From: Acidimicrobiaceae bacterium
GTDB taxonomy: Bacteria; Actinomycetota; Acidimicrobiia; Acidimicrobiales; Bog-793
Direction of reading: 5' to 3'
NCBI GenBank assembly: GCA_027459565.1
Contig: DAIDIA010000232.1
Coordinates: 1 to 6,114 of the forward strand
Length of the DNA stretch: 6,114 bases
Within the stretch, counting starts at the first letter, position 1; each line of letters opens with the position of its first letter. The notes below the pieces were generated by a model. The model was not told the origin of the DNA. It saw only the letters and a program-made list of their open reading frames with translations, and searched no databases. Made by a program: the position numbers and the translations under genes. This document shows positions 1 to 5,063 of the stretch, in pieces.

Positions 1-131
1 AATCCGGGGAGCGAGGCCTGCCGGGTGAGGCGCCGGAGCGTCTCCTCTTCGGCGCGCTTGAGGTCCTCCTCGCCGACCTCGACGATGAGCTTGACTTTGT
101 TGCCTTCGAGAGATTCAAGAGTTGTTTGCAT
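1..131 (-). CDS. tig: Trigger factor, N-terminal fragment (runs off the left edge)
   Basis: Trigger factor is the ribosome-bound chaperone that meets nascent chains at the exit tunnel. Reading leftward from the ATG at 131-129 gives 43 codons beginning MQTTLESLEGNKVKLIVEV and ending RLTRQASLPG. This fits the family's N-terminal ribosome-binding domain: a beta strand, a conserved V-E-V-type strand, a charged helix, and the approach to the G-F-R-x-G-K ribosome-docking loop, which would lie just outside the window. The last visible bases (TT) fit the Phe codon expected after Gly. No Shine-Dalgarno site is obvious, and a possible -10 box 11 bases upstream implies a very short leader. Only the N-terminus is visible, so the call rests on about 44 residues, but the match in pattern and position is good. 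Confidence 0.82.
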   Translation of the reverse strand, partial: MQTTLESLEGNKVKLIVEVGEEDLKRAEEETLRRLTRQASLPG

Positions 132-142
132 ACAGGCCCGAG

Positions 143-148
143 AGTCTA
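143..148 (-). promoter_or_regulatory. Possible -10 box of tig (TAGACT)
   Basis: Read on the minus strand, TAGACT fits the actinobacterial TAnnnT -10 pattern and lies 11 bases before the tig ATG, which would give a leader of only a few bases. A small inverted repeat, CCGGT/ACCGG with a 7-base loop (149-165), sits directly upstream at the spacer. No convincing -35 hexamer is seen. This is weak evidence. Confidence 0.3.
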
Positions 149-322
149 CCGGTGCAAAAGACCGGCCCCCGACAGCGCATACTGCGCAATGCAGACACGC
201 CGGTACGCCGAGAACTCGGTCGCGAGGGTGACCCACGCCGTCGCCCGACGGCCGTCCGGTTCGGGATTTGCGACGCAGTCGCCGTGTAGGGCGAGATCGA
301 ACTCCGCTACGTTATGGGGGTA

Positions 323-399
323 CGGGTTGTGGCGCAGCTTGGTAGCGCACCTGCTTTGGGAGCAGGGGGCCCCGGGTTCAAATCCCGGCAACCCGACCA
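323..399 (+). tRNA. tRNA-Pro (anticodon UGG)
   Basis: A complete cloverleaf can be folded by eye. The acceptor stem is CGGGTTG (323-329) with CAACCCG (389-395), and the D stem is GCGC/GCGC. The anticodon stem is CCTGC/GCAGG around the loop TTTGGGA, with anticodon TGG at 357-359. The T stem is CCGGG/CCCGG around TTCAAAT. The discriminator base is A396 and CCA is encoded at 397-399. G follows the anticodon, as expected for tRNA-Pro. It decodes CCA (and by wobble other CCN) proline codons. Upstream, TACGTT at 308-313 could serve as a -10 box, but no -35 was found. Confidence 0.95.
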
Positions 400-490
400 C
401 CGATGAACTCTCCCAGTGAGTGCAGCTGATCTGTCAGACGATCCGATATTGTTGACGAAACGTCTTCCAATCAGGGAGTTCGTTCGTTTT

Positions 491-564
491 GCGGGTGTAG
501 CTTAATGGTAAAGTCCCAGCCTTCCAAGCTGGTAATGCGGGTTCGATTCCCGTCACCCGCTCCA
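491..564 (+). tRNA. tRNA-Gly (anticodon UCC)
   Basis: A complete cloverleaf is present. The acceptor is GCGGGTG (491-497) with CACCCGC (554-560), and the anticodon stem is CCAGC/GCTGG around CTTCCAA, with anticodon TCC at 523-525. The T stem is GCGGG/CCCGT around TTCGATT. The discriminator is T561 and CCA is encoded at 562-564. It reads GGA and GGG glycine codons. It lies 91 bp after tRNA-Pro on the same strand, so the two may be co-transcribed. The mobile element described next begins one base beyond the CCA, leaving the tRNA gene intact. Confidence 0.95.
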
Positions 565-565
565 G

Positions 566-590
566 GGGTCAACGACAAAACTCTTTGGCC
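566..590. repeat. Left terminal inverted repeat of the element
   Basis: This 25-base end aligns with the reverse complement of 3558-3583 at about 20 of 26 positions with one gap. It shares GGGT at the edge, the uninterrupted core CGACAAAAC (573-581 here) and an inner TTG-r-CC. It starts one base beyond the CCA of tRNA-Gly. Confidence 0.65.
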
Positions 591-612
591 TTTAACGACA
601 GAACTCCGTGGC
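571..612 (+). repeat. Subterminal direct repeat pair at the left end
   Basis: Two copies of a 19-base unit lie at 571-589 and 594-612, matching at 16 of 19 positions. The shared pattern is AACGACArAACTC-n-n-TGGC. The first copy overlaps the terminal inverted repeat. The 23-base period is about two helical turns, which would place both on one face of the DNA, as expected of paired transposase binding sites. Confidence 0.6.
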
Positions 613-698
613 GATGTCCCATCCTCGCACGACGGTGTGTCACTCATTCAACTGCAGGCGAGGACGCAGTGCGCGGTCATTTTCCGTGTCGATGGGGT

Positions 699-725
699 GT
701 CGCTGGCAGTGCCGAACCCAGCGAC
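699..725 (-). terminator. Hairpin just after the transposase stop codon
   Basis: GTCGCTGG (699-706) and CCAGCGAC (718-725) form a perfect 8 bp stem with an 11-base loop, 6 bases beyond the transposase stop codon in the direction of transcription. No T-run follows, so this is an L-shaped terminator candidate of the kind common in high-GC bacteria, or a block between the gene and the element's end. Confidence 0.45.
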
Positions 726-731
726 GGTCGA

Positions 732-2324
732 TCAGGTTGTTGGAAGATACTCGGTGAGACTCGTTCGTCGACGTCGTGCGCGCCGTGCCACCTCTTTGGT
801 CTGTCCCTCGGCGACGAGCCCGCGATAGGCAGCGAGCTTTCGGACGTTTGCGGCCATCACCAACAGCGCACAGAAGAGGCTCTGCGCGGGAAGTCCCCGG
901 ACGCGCCGTCGCCCCGGAGCGGCAAGCGCCTCGTGGGCGGGGTCCTTCAGGTAGCCGTTGGTGCCCTCGATCGTGTTCCGATAGGTGGCATAGGTGCGCT
1001 GCCAGGCGGGCGACCCATAGGGGAGATCCTGGCGGTGACGGGCTCCGACGTCCGGGGCGATCGTCACCGAGGACTGTGAACAGATCCGCGGCGGTGGATC
1101 CGGCGGGGTGACGGAAATCTTGCCGATGCCGGCTCTGAGCGAGGAGGGTCGCGCGTTACAACACAGCCGCGGAGAGTCGCCAAGTGCCGGGCAGCTGTAG
1201 CGCTCGTAGCCGTCTTTGTCGGGGCCCGCCTTTCGCGACAACCTATAGGGGGTGCGCGCCAAGATCCTGGCCTCGTAGGTTGCTTTGTCGATGCTCGCGC
1301 GGCGAAAGTCGCCACCCGCAGCGACCAACACCTCTGGCATCGAAGGACACGAGAAGGTGCCGTCGACGAGCACCGCACCACCCGAGCTCGCCTGCCTGCC
1401 GAGCTCGGCTCCTCTGTAGTCCATGACAAGCGAGTAACCAAGCGCGCGCACCGGCAGGTGGAAGCGCTCGGGGAGGCCCTGGGTGTAGCCGCGGTCGACG
1501 CCGAGGAATCCCGCCGGAAAGCCGGACGCGCGCACCCGGGTAAGGAGGCGCACCGATGAGCCGGAAGGGTCCTCGCCCGGCCGGCCACAGACCAGCCCGA
1601 GGACGAGGTTCGGATGGGTGGCAACCGCCCCCGGTGGTCGTCCCATCGTTGCGAGCGTCGCCTCGAGAGCCCAGGCGACCTTGCGAAAGGTCTTCCCATC
1701 CGGTCCAGGCGTGTCACGATGATCGCCCTCTCGCACATACCAGCCACCGTCACCGTCCCATGCCTCTCTCTTGGTCCGGAGCGAGGGCCCGCGCGAAAAG
1801 AGCGGCACCGGGGTCGCGTCGAGTCCGACCGAGCCGTCAAAACTCAAAAGCTCTGTGCTCGAACAGCAGCGAACCGAAGCGAGGATCAGCCTCGCGACCA
1901 CAGATTCCAGGCGCTCGCGACCCACCAGTTGTTTTGGAGCTGCCGCCTGTTTCGAGCCCAACACCGAGGTGACCCGGTGAAAGAGGTAGCGGACGGAGCG
2001 GTAACGAGCGAGGAGCTCTGCGCGCGAGGACGCCTCGCGATTCACACCGAGCGCGAGGCGATGCGACGAAGAGAGCTCGCGATAGAGAAGCCTCGTCGCG
2101 CTAAGCAGGTGCAGCGGTCGGTCATCGAGTGCCAAGAGCAAGAGCGCGACGAGGAGTGCCCGGACAAAGAGCTGACGTTTGCGACCAGTCGATGTCGACA
2201 GCAGAGACTCGAGTTCGCCAGCGACACCGGAGTCGTCGATGAGCGAGGTCGCGAACGCGAACATCTCGTCGGTCACCAGAGCACTCCTCGCCGGGATCTG
2301 CCGACCATCCATTTGATCGTTCAT
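732..2324 (-). CDS. DDE transposase (530 aa)
   Basis: This is an RNase H-fold transposase, inferred to cut and join the ends of the surrounding element. Counting from the chosen start, the likely catalytic residues are D169 in VGLDATPVPLFSRG, D277 in FLGVDRGYTQ and E453 in YRNTIEGTNGYLKD. Between the second Asp and the Glu lies a long insertion with Cys at 378, 388, 389 and 415, possibly metal-binding. The N-terminal part is helical and hydrophobic around residues 50-70. The basic end R-R-V-R-G-L after the Glu is typical of IS1182/IS1634-like families in a general way, but I cannot assign the family. The ATG at 2324 was chosen because it overlaps the stop of the upstream recombinase gene as ATGA. 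The frame stays open upstream to 2444, but only inside that other gene. No strong ribosome site is seen, which fits translational coupling. No frameshift or missing catalytic residue is evident, so it is probably functional. Confidence 0.82.
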   Translation of the reverse strand: MNDQMDGRQIPARSALVTDEMFAFATSLIDDSGVAGELESLLSTSTGRKRQLFVRALLVALLLLALDDRPLHLLSATRLLYRELSSSHRLALGVNREASSRAELLARYRSVRYLFHRVTSVLGSKQAAAPKQLVGRERLESVVARLILASVRCCSSTELLSFDGSVGLDATPVPLFSRGPSLRTKREAWDGDGGWYVREGDHRDTPGPDGKTFRKVAWALEATLATMGRPPGAVATHPNLVLGLVCGRPGEDPSGSSVRLLTRVRASGFPAGFLGVDRGYTQGLPERFHLPVRALGYSLVMDYRGAELGRQASSGGAVLVDGTFSCPSMPEVLVAAGGDFRRASIDKATYEARILARTPYRLSRKAGPDKDGYERYSCPALGDSPRLCCNARPSSLRAGIGKISVTPPDPPPRICSQSSVTIAPDVGARHRQDLPYGSPAWQRTYATYRNTIEGTNGYLKDPAHEALAAPGRRRVRGLPAQSLFCALLVMAANVRKLAAYRGLVAEGQTKEVARRARRRRTSLTEYLPTT

Positions 2325-3124
2325 TTGGTGCCTGTCTGTTCGCGCAGTCGTTTGCGCAGCCCTGCTTTGGACTGTGGCCCATGAGGGACGTGACGCGCAT
2401 AACGCAAGAGCGATTCGACCTCGGTGATTCCCACCTCTTTGCACAACACGTCGAGCGGGGTGTCAAGAGCGAGCCGGTCGCAGATGAAGCTCGAGCGTCC
2501 CCGTGCGACCGAGCACCGCAAACTGGACGGATCGCGCACGAGATGCGCTCCAAAGTCCGAGATGAAGTTCGGATAGCTCCGGTCCGCTGGACCTGGACGA
2601 AAGAGAAAGTCATCGCGAACCAACGAGGCGAGATCGACCAAGAGTGCTGCATAGGGAGTCAAGACGGTGATCGTGCGCGGTCTTTGGCCCTTGACCATGA
2701 GCCGCACCGTGTTGGACCTGTCCGTCGAAAGGGAGACATCACGTCCTGTTGTCGCGATGATCTCGGCGGCGCGAAGCCCCGCCCCGATCGACAACGTCAA
2801 GAGCGAGAGCGCTGAGTGACGTCTCCACAAAAGACGCTGGGCCCGGGCGATCGAGAACAGCTCCGCGCGTTCATCTTCTGCATAAGGGGCAGGGGCGCGT
2901 GAACCGGAATAGGCAAGTGCGGGTGCGCTGGCGTCTCGGTTCGATTGGCGCAAAACCGAACGATAGGTGCCTTTCGTGGACGGGGCACGCCCCAAAAGAC
3001 CAACCGCGAGGAACGCCTCGATCGCCCACGGGGCGCGTAGGTCCCTTTCGAGGCCCTGCTGGACGAGAAAGCCTTCGAGGCGCGCGACCACGCAGTCTGT
3101 CCGCGAACGGGCTTCCCGGCTCAT
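2321..3124 (-). CDS. Divergent tyrosine recombinase/integrase-like protein (267 aa)
   Basis: Its likely role is strand exchange at a specific site, perhaps resolving cointegrates made by the transposase it is coupled to. Residues 1-75 resemble a SAM-like core-binding domain. The catalytic half follows: R118 in SIGAGLRAAEI matches the first catalytic Arg, K145 in VKGQRPRT fits the beta-hairpin Lys, R203 in SSLRCSV fits the second Arg, and Y242 in LLRYARHV fits the nucleophile. Two usual His/Trp positions look changed: the His before R203 is Ser, and the LLGH motif before the Tyr is replaced by CKEVG. The protein may therefore be slow, altered or only DNA-binding. The ATG at 3124 lies six bases after a TACTAT -10 box, implying a leaderless message. 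The stop codon overlaps the transposase start (ATGA). The recombinase family is likely; activity is uncertain. Confidence 0.68.
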   Translation of the reverse strand: MSREARSRTDCVVARLEGFLVQQGLERDLRAPWAIEAFLAVGLLGRAPSTKGTYRSVLRQSNRDASAPALAYSGSRAPAPYAEDERAELFSIARAQRLLWRRHSALSLLTLSIGAGLRAAEIIATTGRDVSLSTDRSNTVRLMVKGQRPRTITVLTPYAALLVDLASLVRDDFLFRPGPADRSYPNFISDFGAHLVRDPSSLRCSVARGRSSFICDRLALDTPLDVLCKEVGITEVESLLRYARHVPHGPQSKAGLRKRLREQTGTK

Positions 3125-3151
3125 GATTGAATAGTATTCTTATCAAGTCAT
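3123..3151. other. Candidate tyrosine recombinase core site between the divergent genes
   Basis: Two imperfect inverted arms, ATGATTGAATA (3123-3133) and TTATCAAGTCAT (3140-3151), flank a 6-base centre, GTATTC. Read outward from the centre they agree at 9 of 12 positions with one gap. A perfect shorter palindrome, GAATAGTATTC (3129-3139), lies across the left arm and centre. Arm length and spacer size fit XerCD- or TnpI-type core sites, and the site abuts the recombinase start codon. It could instead be a repressor operator. Confidence 0.4.
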
Positions 3152-3156
3152 AACAT
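3127..3156 (+). promoter_or_regulatory. Promoter of the DUF6788-like gene
   Basis: TTGAAT (3127-3132) and TAACAT (3151-3156) are separated by 18 bases and would start transcription at about the ATG at 3162. The -35 box shares bases with the opposing -10 box at 3131-3136, so the two promoters probably exclude each other. CATAAC (3149-3154) is an alternative -10. Confidence 0.4.
3131..3136 (-). promoter_or_regulatory. -10 box of the recombinase-transposase operon (TACTAT)
   Basis: On the minus strand TACTAT fits TAnnnT and ends exactly six bases before the recombinase ATG, so transcription should begin at or near the start codon. No good -35 is seen. The box lies inside the inverted repeat at 3123-3151, so a protein bound there would control the operon. 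Confidence 0.45.
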
Positions 3157-3161
3157 CGGGG

Positions 3162-3530
3162 ATGCTTAAGGGAATGAGCACAGACGACCGCCGACGCCAG
3201 ATCCTCGCCGAGATCAGGGCACTTGGACCGGTGCTGCCCGGATCGCTCGTGGAACGCTCGACCCGTTGCCAGCGAGCGGGCTGTCACTGCCACGCGAACC
3301 CACCGCAGTTACACGGTCCCTATGCCACCTGGATGCATCAAGAGCGTGGACGCCAAGTCACCAAGACCCTGACCCATGAACAGGCCGAACGGCTCCGTCC
3401 GCTCATCGCTGCAGACCGTCGACTTCGAGAGCTCATCAGAGAACTCGAAGACCTGACCGTCAAGGAACTCACCGCCAAGGACGAACCTGTGCCAAAAGGT
3501 GGGAAGAAGACGCGCTTGACACGGGAATGA
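3162..3530 (+). CDS. Small transposon-associated Cys-motif protein, DUF6788-like (122 aa)
   Basis: The protein begins with a charged helix and LPGSLVERSTRC. It then shows C36-x4-C41-x-C43 in CQRAGCHCH, the motif HGPY at 51-54, and a long Arg/Glu-rich helix over residues 72-105. PGS, the clustered Cys and HGPY match my memory of DUF6788, a small family often encoded next to transposases in actinobacteria and archaea and having no established function. The Cys/His cluster could bind metal or DNA; that is inference. The start is uncertain. ATG 3162 suits a leaderless message from the promoter just upstream. ATG 3174 has AAGGGA too close to be a normal ribosome site, and would give 118 aa. The gene is divergent from the recombinase and ends 27 bases before the right inverted repeat. 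Confidence 0.7.
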   Translation: MLKGMSTDDRRRQILAEIRALGPVLPGSLVERSTRCQRAGCHCHANPPQLHGPYATWMHQERGRQVTKTLTHEQAERLRPLIAADRRLRELIRELEDLTVKELTAKDEPVPKGGKKTRLTRE

Positions 3531-3557
3531 CGAACTCGAAGTGACGAACAAACATCT

Positions 3558-3583
3558 GGTCAAGTGCGTTTTGTCGCTAACCC
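3558..3583. repeat. Right terminal inverted repeat of the element
   Basis: Its reverse complement begins GGGTTAGCGACAAAAC and continues to TTGACC, the partner of 566-590. The stretch is itself bracketed by a second inverted repeat, GTCAAGTG (3559-3566) and CACTTGAC (3583-3590), with a 16-base centre containing GTTTTGTCGC, so the border region could form a hairpin. Confidence 0.62.
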
Positions 3584-3618
3584 ACTTGACTGGCCTCAAA
3601 TCCGGGGGCGAGCCTTTC

Positions 3619-3670
3619 GAGGTTCGCGAGCCGTGCGCTTCGATAGAAACCCACGGCTCGCGAGAGCCTC
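3619..3670. repeat. Strong stem-loop between the element and the collagen-like gene
   Basis: TCGCGAGCCGTG (3624-3635) pairs perfectly with CACGGCTCGCGA (3652-3663) across a 16-base loop. The outer GAGG (3619-3622) and CCTC (3667-3670) extend the stem past a small asymmetric bulge. CTTCGATAG occurs in the loop (3638-3646) and again at the 3' foot (3670-3678). It lies about 110 bases past the stop codon of the minus-strand gene and has no T-run, so it may be a distal terminator, a REP-like unit or the end of another mobile unit. Confidence 0.55.
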
Positions 3671-3739
3671 TTCGATAGGTCCTGCCGGTCGGCTGTCGTC
3701 CACTCAATGACCGCGGACGCCGACTCCGGAGACCAGATT

Positions 3740-3783
3740 GAAGGCGGTCCTCAATGAGACGACTCCGATCGCCGAGGACCTTC
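3740..3783 (-). terminator. Hairpin overlapping the stop codon of the collagen-Hcp gene
   Basis: GAAG plus GTCCTC (3740-3752, with a GCG bulge) pairs with GAGGACCTTC (3774-3783) across a 21-base loop. The stem touches the TAG stop codon at 3785-3783. The stem is imperfect, the loop long and no T-run follows, so this is only a possible terminator. Confidence 0.28.
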
Positions 3784-4658
3784 TAGCCGATAGAGAACGT
3801 ATTGGTGTTGGTGATCCTGTTCCAGCTCGTCGACGGACCACCGGAGCTCTGGCCACTCGGACTCGGCAACACAAGCTGGTACGAACCGTATTCAAGGCTG
3901 ACCGTCACCTGCGGCACCGAGGTCGCGGCGCCATCATTGCTCGTCGATACGGACTGAACCGCAACCAATCCGAGATTCAATGTCTCGACCGGATTCGTCG
4001 AATTCGCTCCATACAGGACGATCGAAGCTGACGGCAACGCAGCGCCCGAATTGGCAGACGCCATGAGCGCCAGCGATGCTGACCCGATCGGGAGCGTGAG
4101 GCTCGCGGGATTGAATGTCACCTTGCCTGCCCCGGCCCCACTCGACTGTGAACCGATATTGAGGACCTGCTCGATCGAACTGCTGAAACCGTAGATGTTC
4201 GTGGAATAGGACTTCCCTGTGTTTTGGGCAGTCGTGAAGGTAAGCGTTCCAACGACCTCGCTGCCGGGAACAGCGGGCGCCGACGATCCGGATCCCGAGG
4301 GGCCCGCAGGACCGGTTGGTCCGGCGGGACCAGCCGGACCAGTGGCGCCCGTAGCTCCGATGGGACCGGCGACTCCCTGCGGTCCGGCGGGACCAGTGTT
4401 GCCCTGCGGGCCCGTCGGGCCCTGGACATTCCACTGCACCGCGGTTTCATTGCTCCGACAGTCAGTCGTGGATGACACCAATCGAAGAAACCCGCTCGGG
4501 CTCTGACAGGCAATCAACACCGAGGTCGCCGGCGTAGAGGCGAAGGCAAGGGTGGCTCCTGCTGTTACGCCTCCAACGACTAAGGCTCCAACTCCCGTCG
4601 CGACGATGACGCGTGAAGGTCGTCGCCAAAGCAACTGCAGCATCTCTTTGACTTTCAT
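3783..4658 (-). CDS. Secreted collagen-like protein with C-terminal Hcp-like domain (291 aa)
   Basis: This is an extracellular or surface protein of unknown role. Residues 1-40 form a signal peptide: a basic stretch (RRPSR), a Gly/Val-rich hydrophobic core, and likely cleavage after AFA. Residues 45-78 carry C51 and C67 in the pattern ACQSPSGFLRLV...DCRSNETAVQWN, which often precedes bacterial collagen-like repeats. Residues 80-124 are fifteen Gly-X-Y triplets (nucleotides 4287-4421) rich in GPA, GPT and GAT. Residues 133-291 resemble the Hcp tube protein: IYGFSSSIEQ, GAGAGKVTF, then SLALMASANSGAALPSA and PQVTVSLEYGSYQL, with a terminal SWNRITNTN like the tail of Hcp1-family proteins. ATG 4658 is chosen over 4685 because AAAGGAG stands eight bases before it. 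The gene stands alone. No other type VI secretion gene is in view, so a T6SS function should not be assumed. The collagen call is firm; the Hcp likeness is from pattern memory. Confidence 0.83.
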   Translation of the reverse strand: MKVKEMLQLLWRRPSRVIVATGVGALVVGGVTAGATLAFASTPATSVLIACQSPSGFLRLVSSTTDCRSNETAVQWNVQGPTGPQGNTGPAGPQGVAGPIGATGATGPAGPAGPTGPAGPSGSGSSAPAVPGSEVVGTLTFTTAQNTGKSYSTNIYGFSSSIEQVLNIGSQSSGAGAGKVTFNPASLTLPIGSASLALMASANSGAALPSASIVLYGANSTNPVETLNLGLVAVQSVSTSNDGAATSVPQVTVSLEYGSYQLVLPSPSGQSSGGPSTSWNRITNTNTFSIG

Positions 4659-4666
4659 TTTCTCTT

Positions 4667-4673
4667 CTCCTTT
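4667..4673 (-). promoter_or_regulatory. Strong Shine-Dalgarno site fixing the collagen-Hcp start
   Basis: On the minus strand AAAGGAG is followed by eight purine-rich bases and then ATG at 4658. This decides against the in-frame ATG at 4685, which lies upstream of the site. It is the only strong ribosome site in the window; the other gene starts look leaderless or translationally coupled. Confidence 0.8.
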
Positions 4674-4693
4674 TTCAATCGCCAATTTGAATG

Positions 4694-4722
4694 ACGCTAC
4701 TCATGGGTCGTCGCAGGGACAA
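4694..4722 (-). promoter_or_regulatory. Promoter of the collagen-Hcp gene
   Basis: On the minus strand TTGTCC (4722-4717), a 17-base spacer and TAGCGT (4699-4694) form a reasonable vegetative-type promoter. Predicted initiation near 4687 gives a leader of about 30 bases that contains the Shine-Dalgarno site at 4673-4667. Confidence 0.5.
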
Positions 4723-5063
4723 TGAGCCAAAGGAGAATGTGGAGCGCTTTCGCATCCGCAAAGTGGCCATCGAGCGCAAGCTCTCCGGAGCACAACTGCA
4801 TTGCAATGTCACCGCGACGGTCTGGCGACCATTCGAAATCGAGGGCGATGCCGGACGGACCATAGGAACCACGAGAGATGGGCAGGGAGTTCGGCCACGC
4901 AGATGACCCCTTCGCGCGCCTCCCATCTTCACCGGATTCGAGGCAGATCCGCTTCCGTGCATCGCGCGACCGTGCACCATCGACGGGTCCGAACAGGGCA
5001 TCACTCCGACGCCGGTGTCGGGATGCAGACTCCAATCTGTCCGCGTCGTTTTAAAAGGTCGCC
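4723..5063. other. About 340 bp with no convincing gene
   Basis: Reading frames here are open by chance on both strands and none has recognisable motifs or a ribosome site. The least unlikely is a minus-strand frame ending at 4697 (112 aa from 5035). Its last 60 residues (...SYGPSGIALDFEWSPDRRG...) have fairly ordinary composition, but its N-terminal half is Arg/Ser-rich and shadow-like. It could be the remnant of a gene. A short palindrome, TTTTAAAA, lies at 5049-5056. No tRNA, repeat array or attachment site was found. Confidence 0.4.

Larger units (their letters stand above)
566..3583. mobile_element. About 3.0 kb transposable element: DDE transposase, tyrosine recombinase-like gene and DUF6788-like gene
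   Basis: The element is defined by imperfect terminal inverted repeats at 566-590 and 3558-3583 that enclose three intact genes. A DDE transposase and a tyrosine recombinase-like protein are coupled on the minus strand, and a small Cys-motif protein is divergent on the plus strand. The outer 17 bases of both ends fit GGGTYARCGACAAAAC plus one variable base. No target-site duplication is visible with these borders: left flank ends CTCCAG, right flank begins ACTTGA. The true borders may therefore differ by a few bases, or the element may not duplicate its target. All genes are open, so it may still be active. Pairing a DDE transposase with a tyrosine recombinase recalls Tn4430 (TnpA/TnpI), but the transposase here is not of Tn3 length or type. 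The family is not recognised by me. Confidence 0.7.

Noticed and set aside
1614..2384. 256 aa plus-strand reading frame
   Set aside because: It is antisense to the transposase and recombinase genes, rich in Arg, Ser and Pro, has no recognisable motif, and is explained by GC-rich codons on the other strand.
2322..2444. Extra 40 residues at the N-terminus of the transposase (ATG at 2444)
   Set aside because: The segment lies wholly inside the recombinase gene in another frame and has no family-like sequence. The ATGA overlap at 2324 is the natural start.
3309..3707. 132 aa minus-strand frame across the DUF6788-like gene and right element end
   Set aside because: It crosses the inverted repeat, has no motif, and is antisense to a gene with family-like Cys and HGPY motifs.
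4219..4506. Plus-strand frame rich in G-P-A and G-P-V triplets
   Set aside because: This is the complement of the collagen repeat; Gly-Pro codons (GGN CCN) read as Gly/Pro-rich on both strands. The minus frame has the signal peptide, Shine-Dalgarno site and full domain order.
4697..5035. 112 aa minus-strand frame upstream of the collagen-Hcp gene
   Set aside because: There is no ribosome site, the first half is Arg/Ser-rich, and the promoter of the next gene lies within its 3' end. It is kept only as a possible gene remnant.
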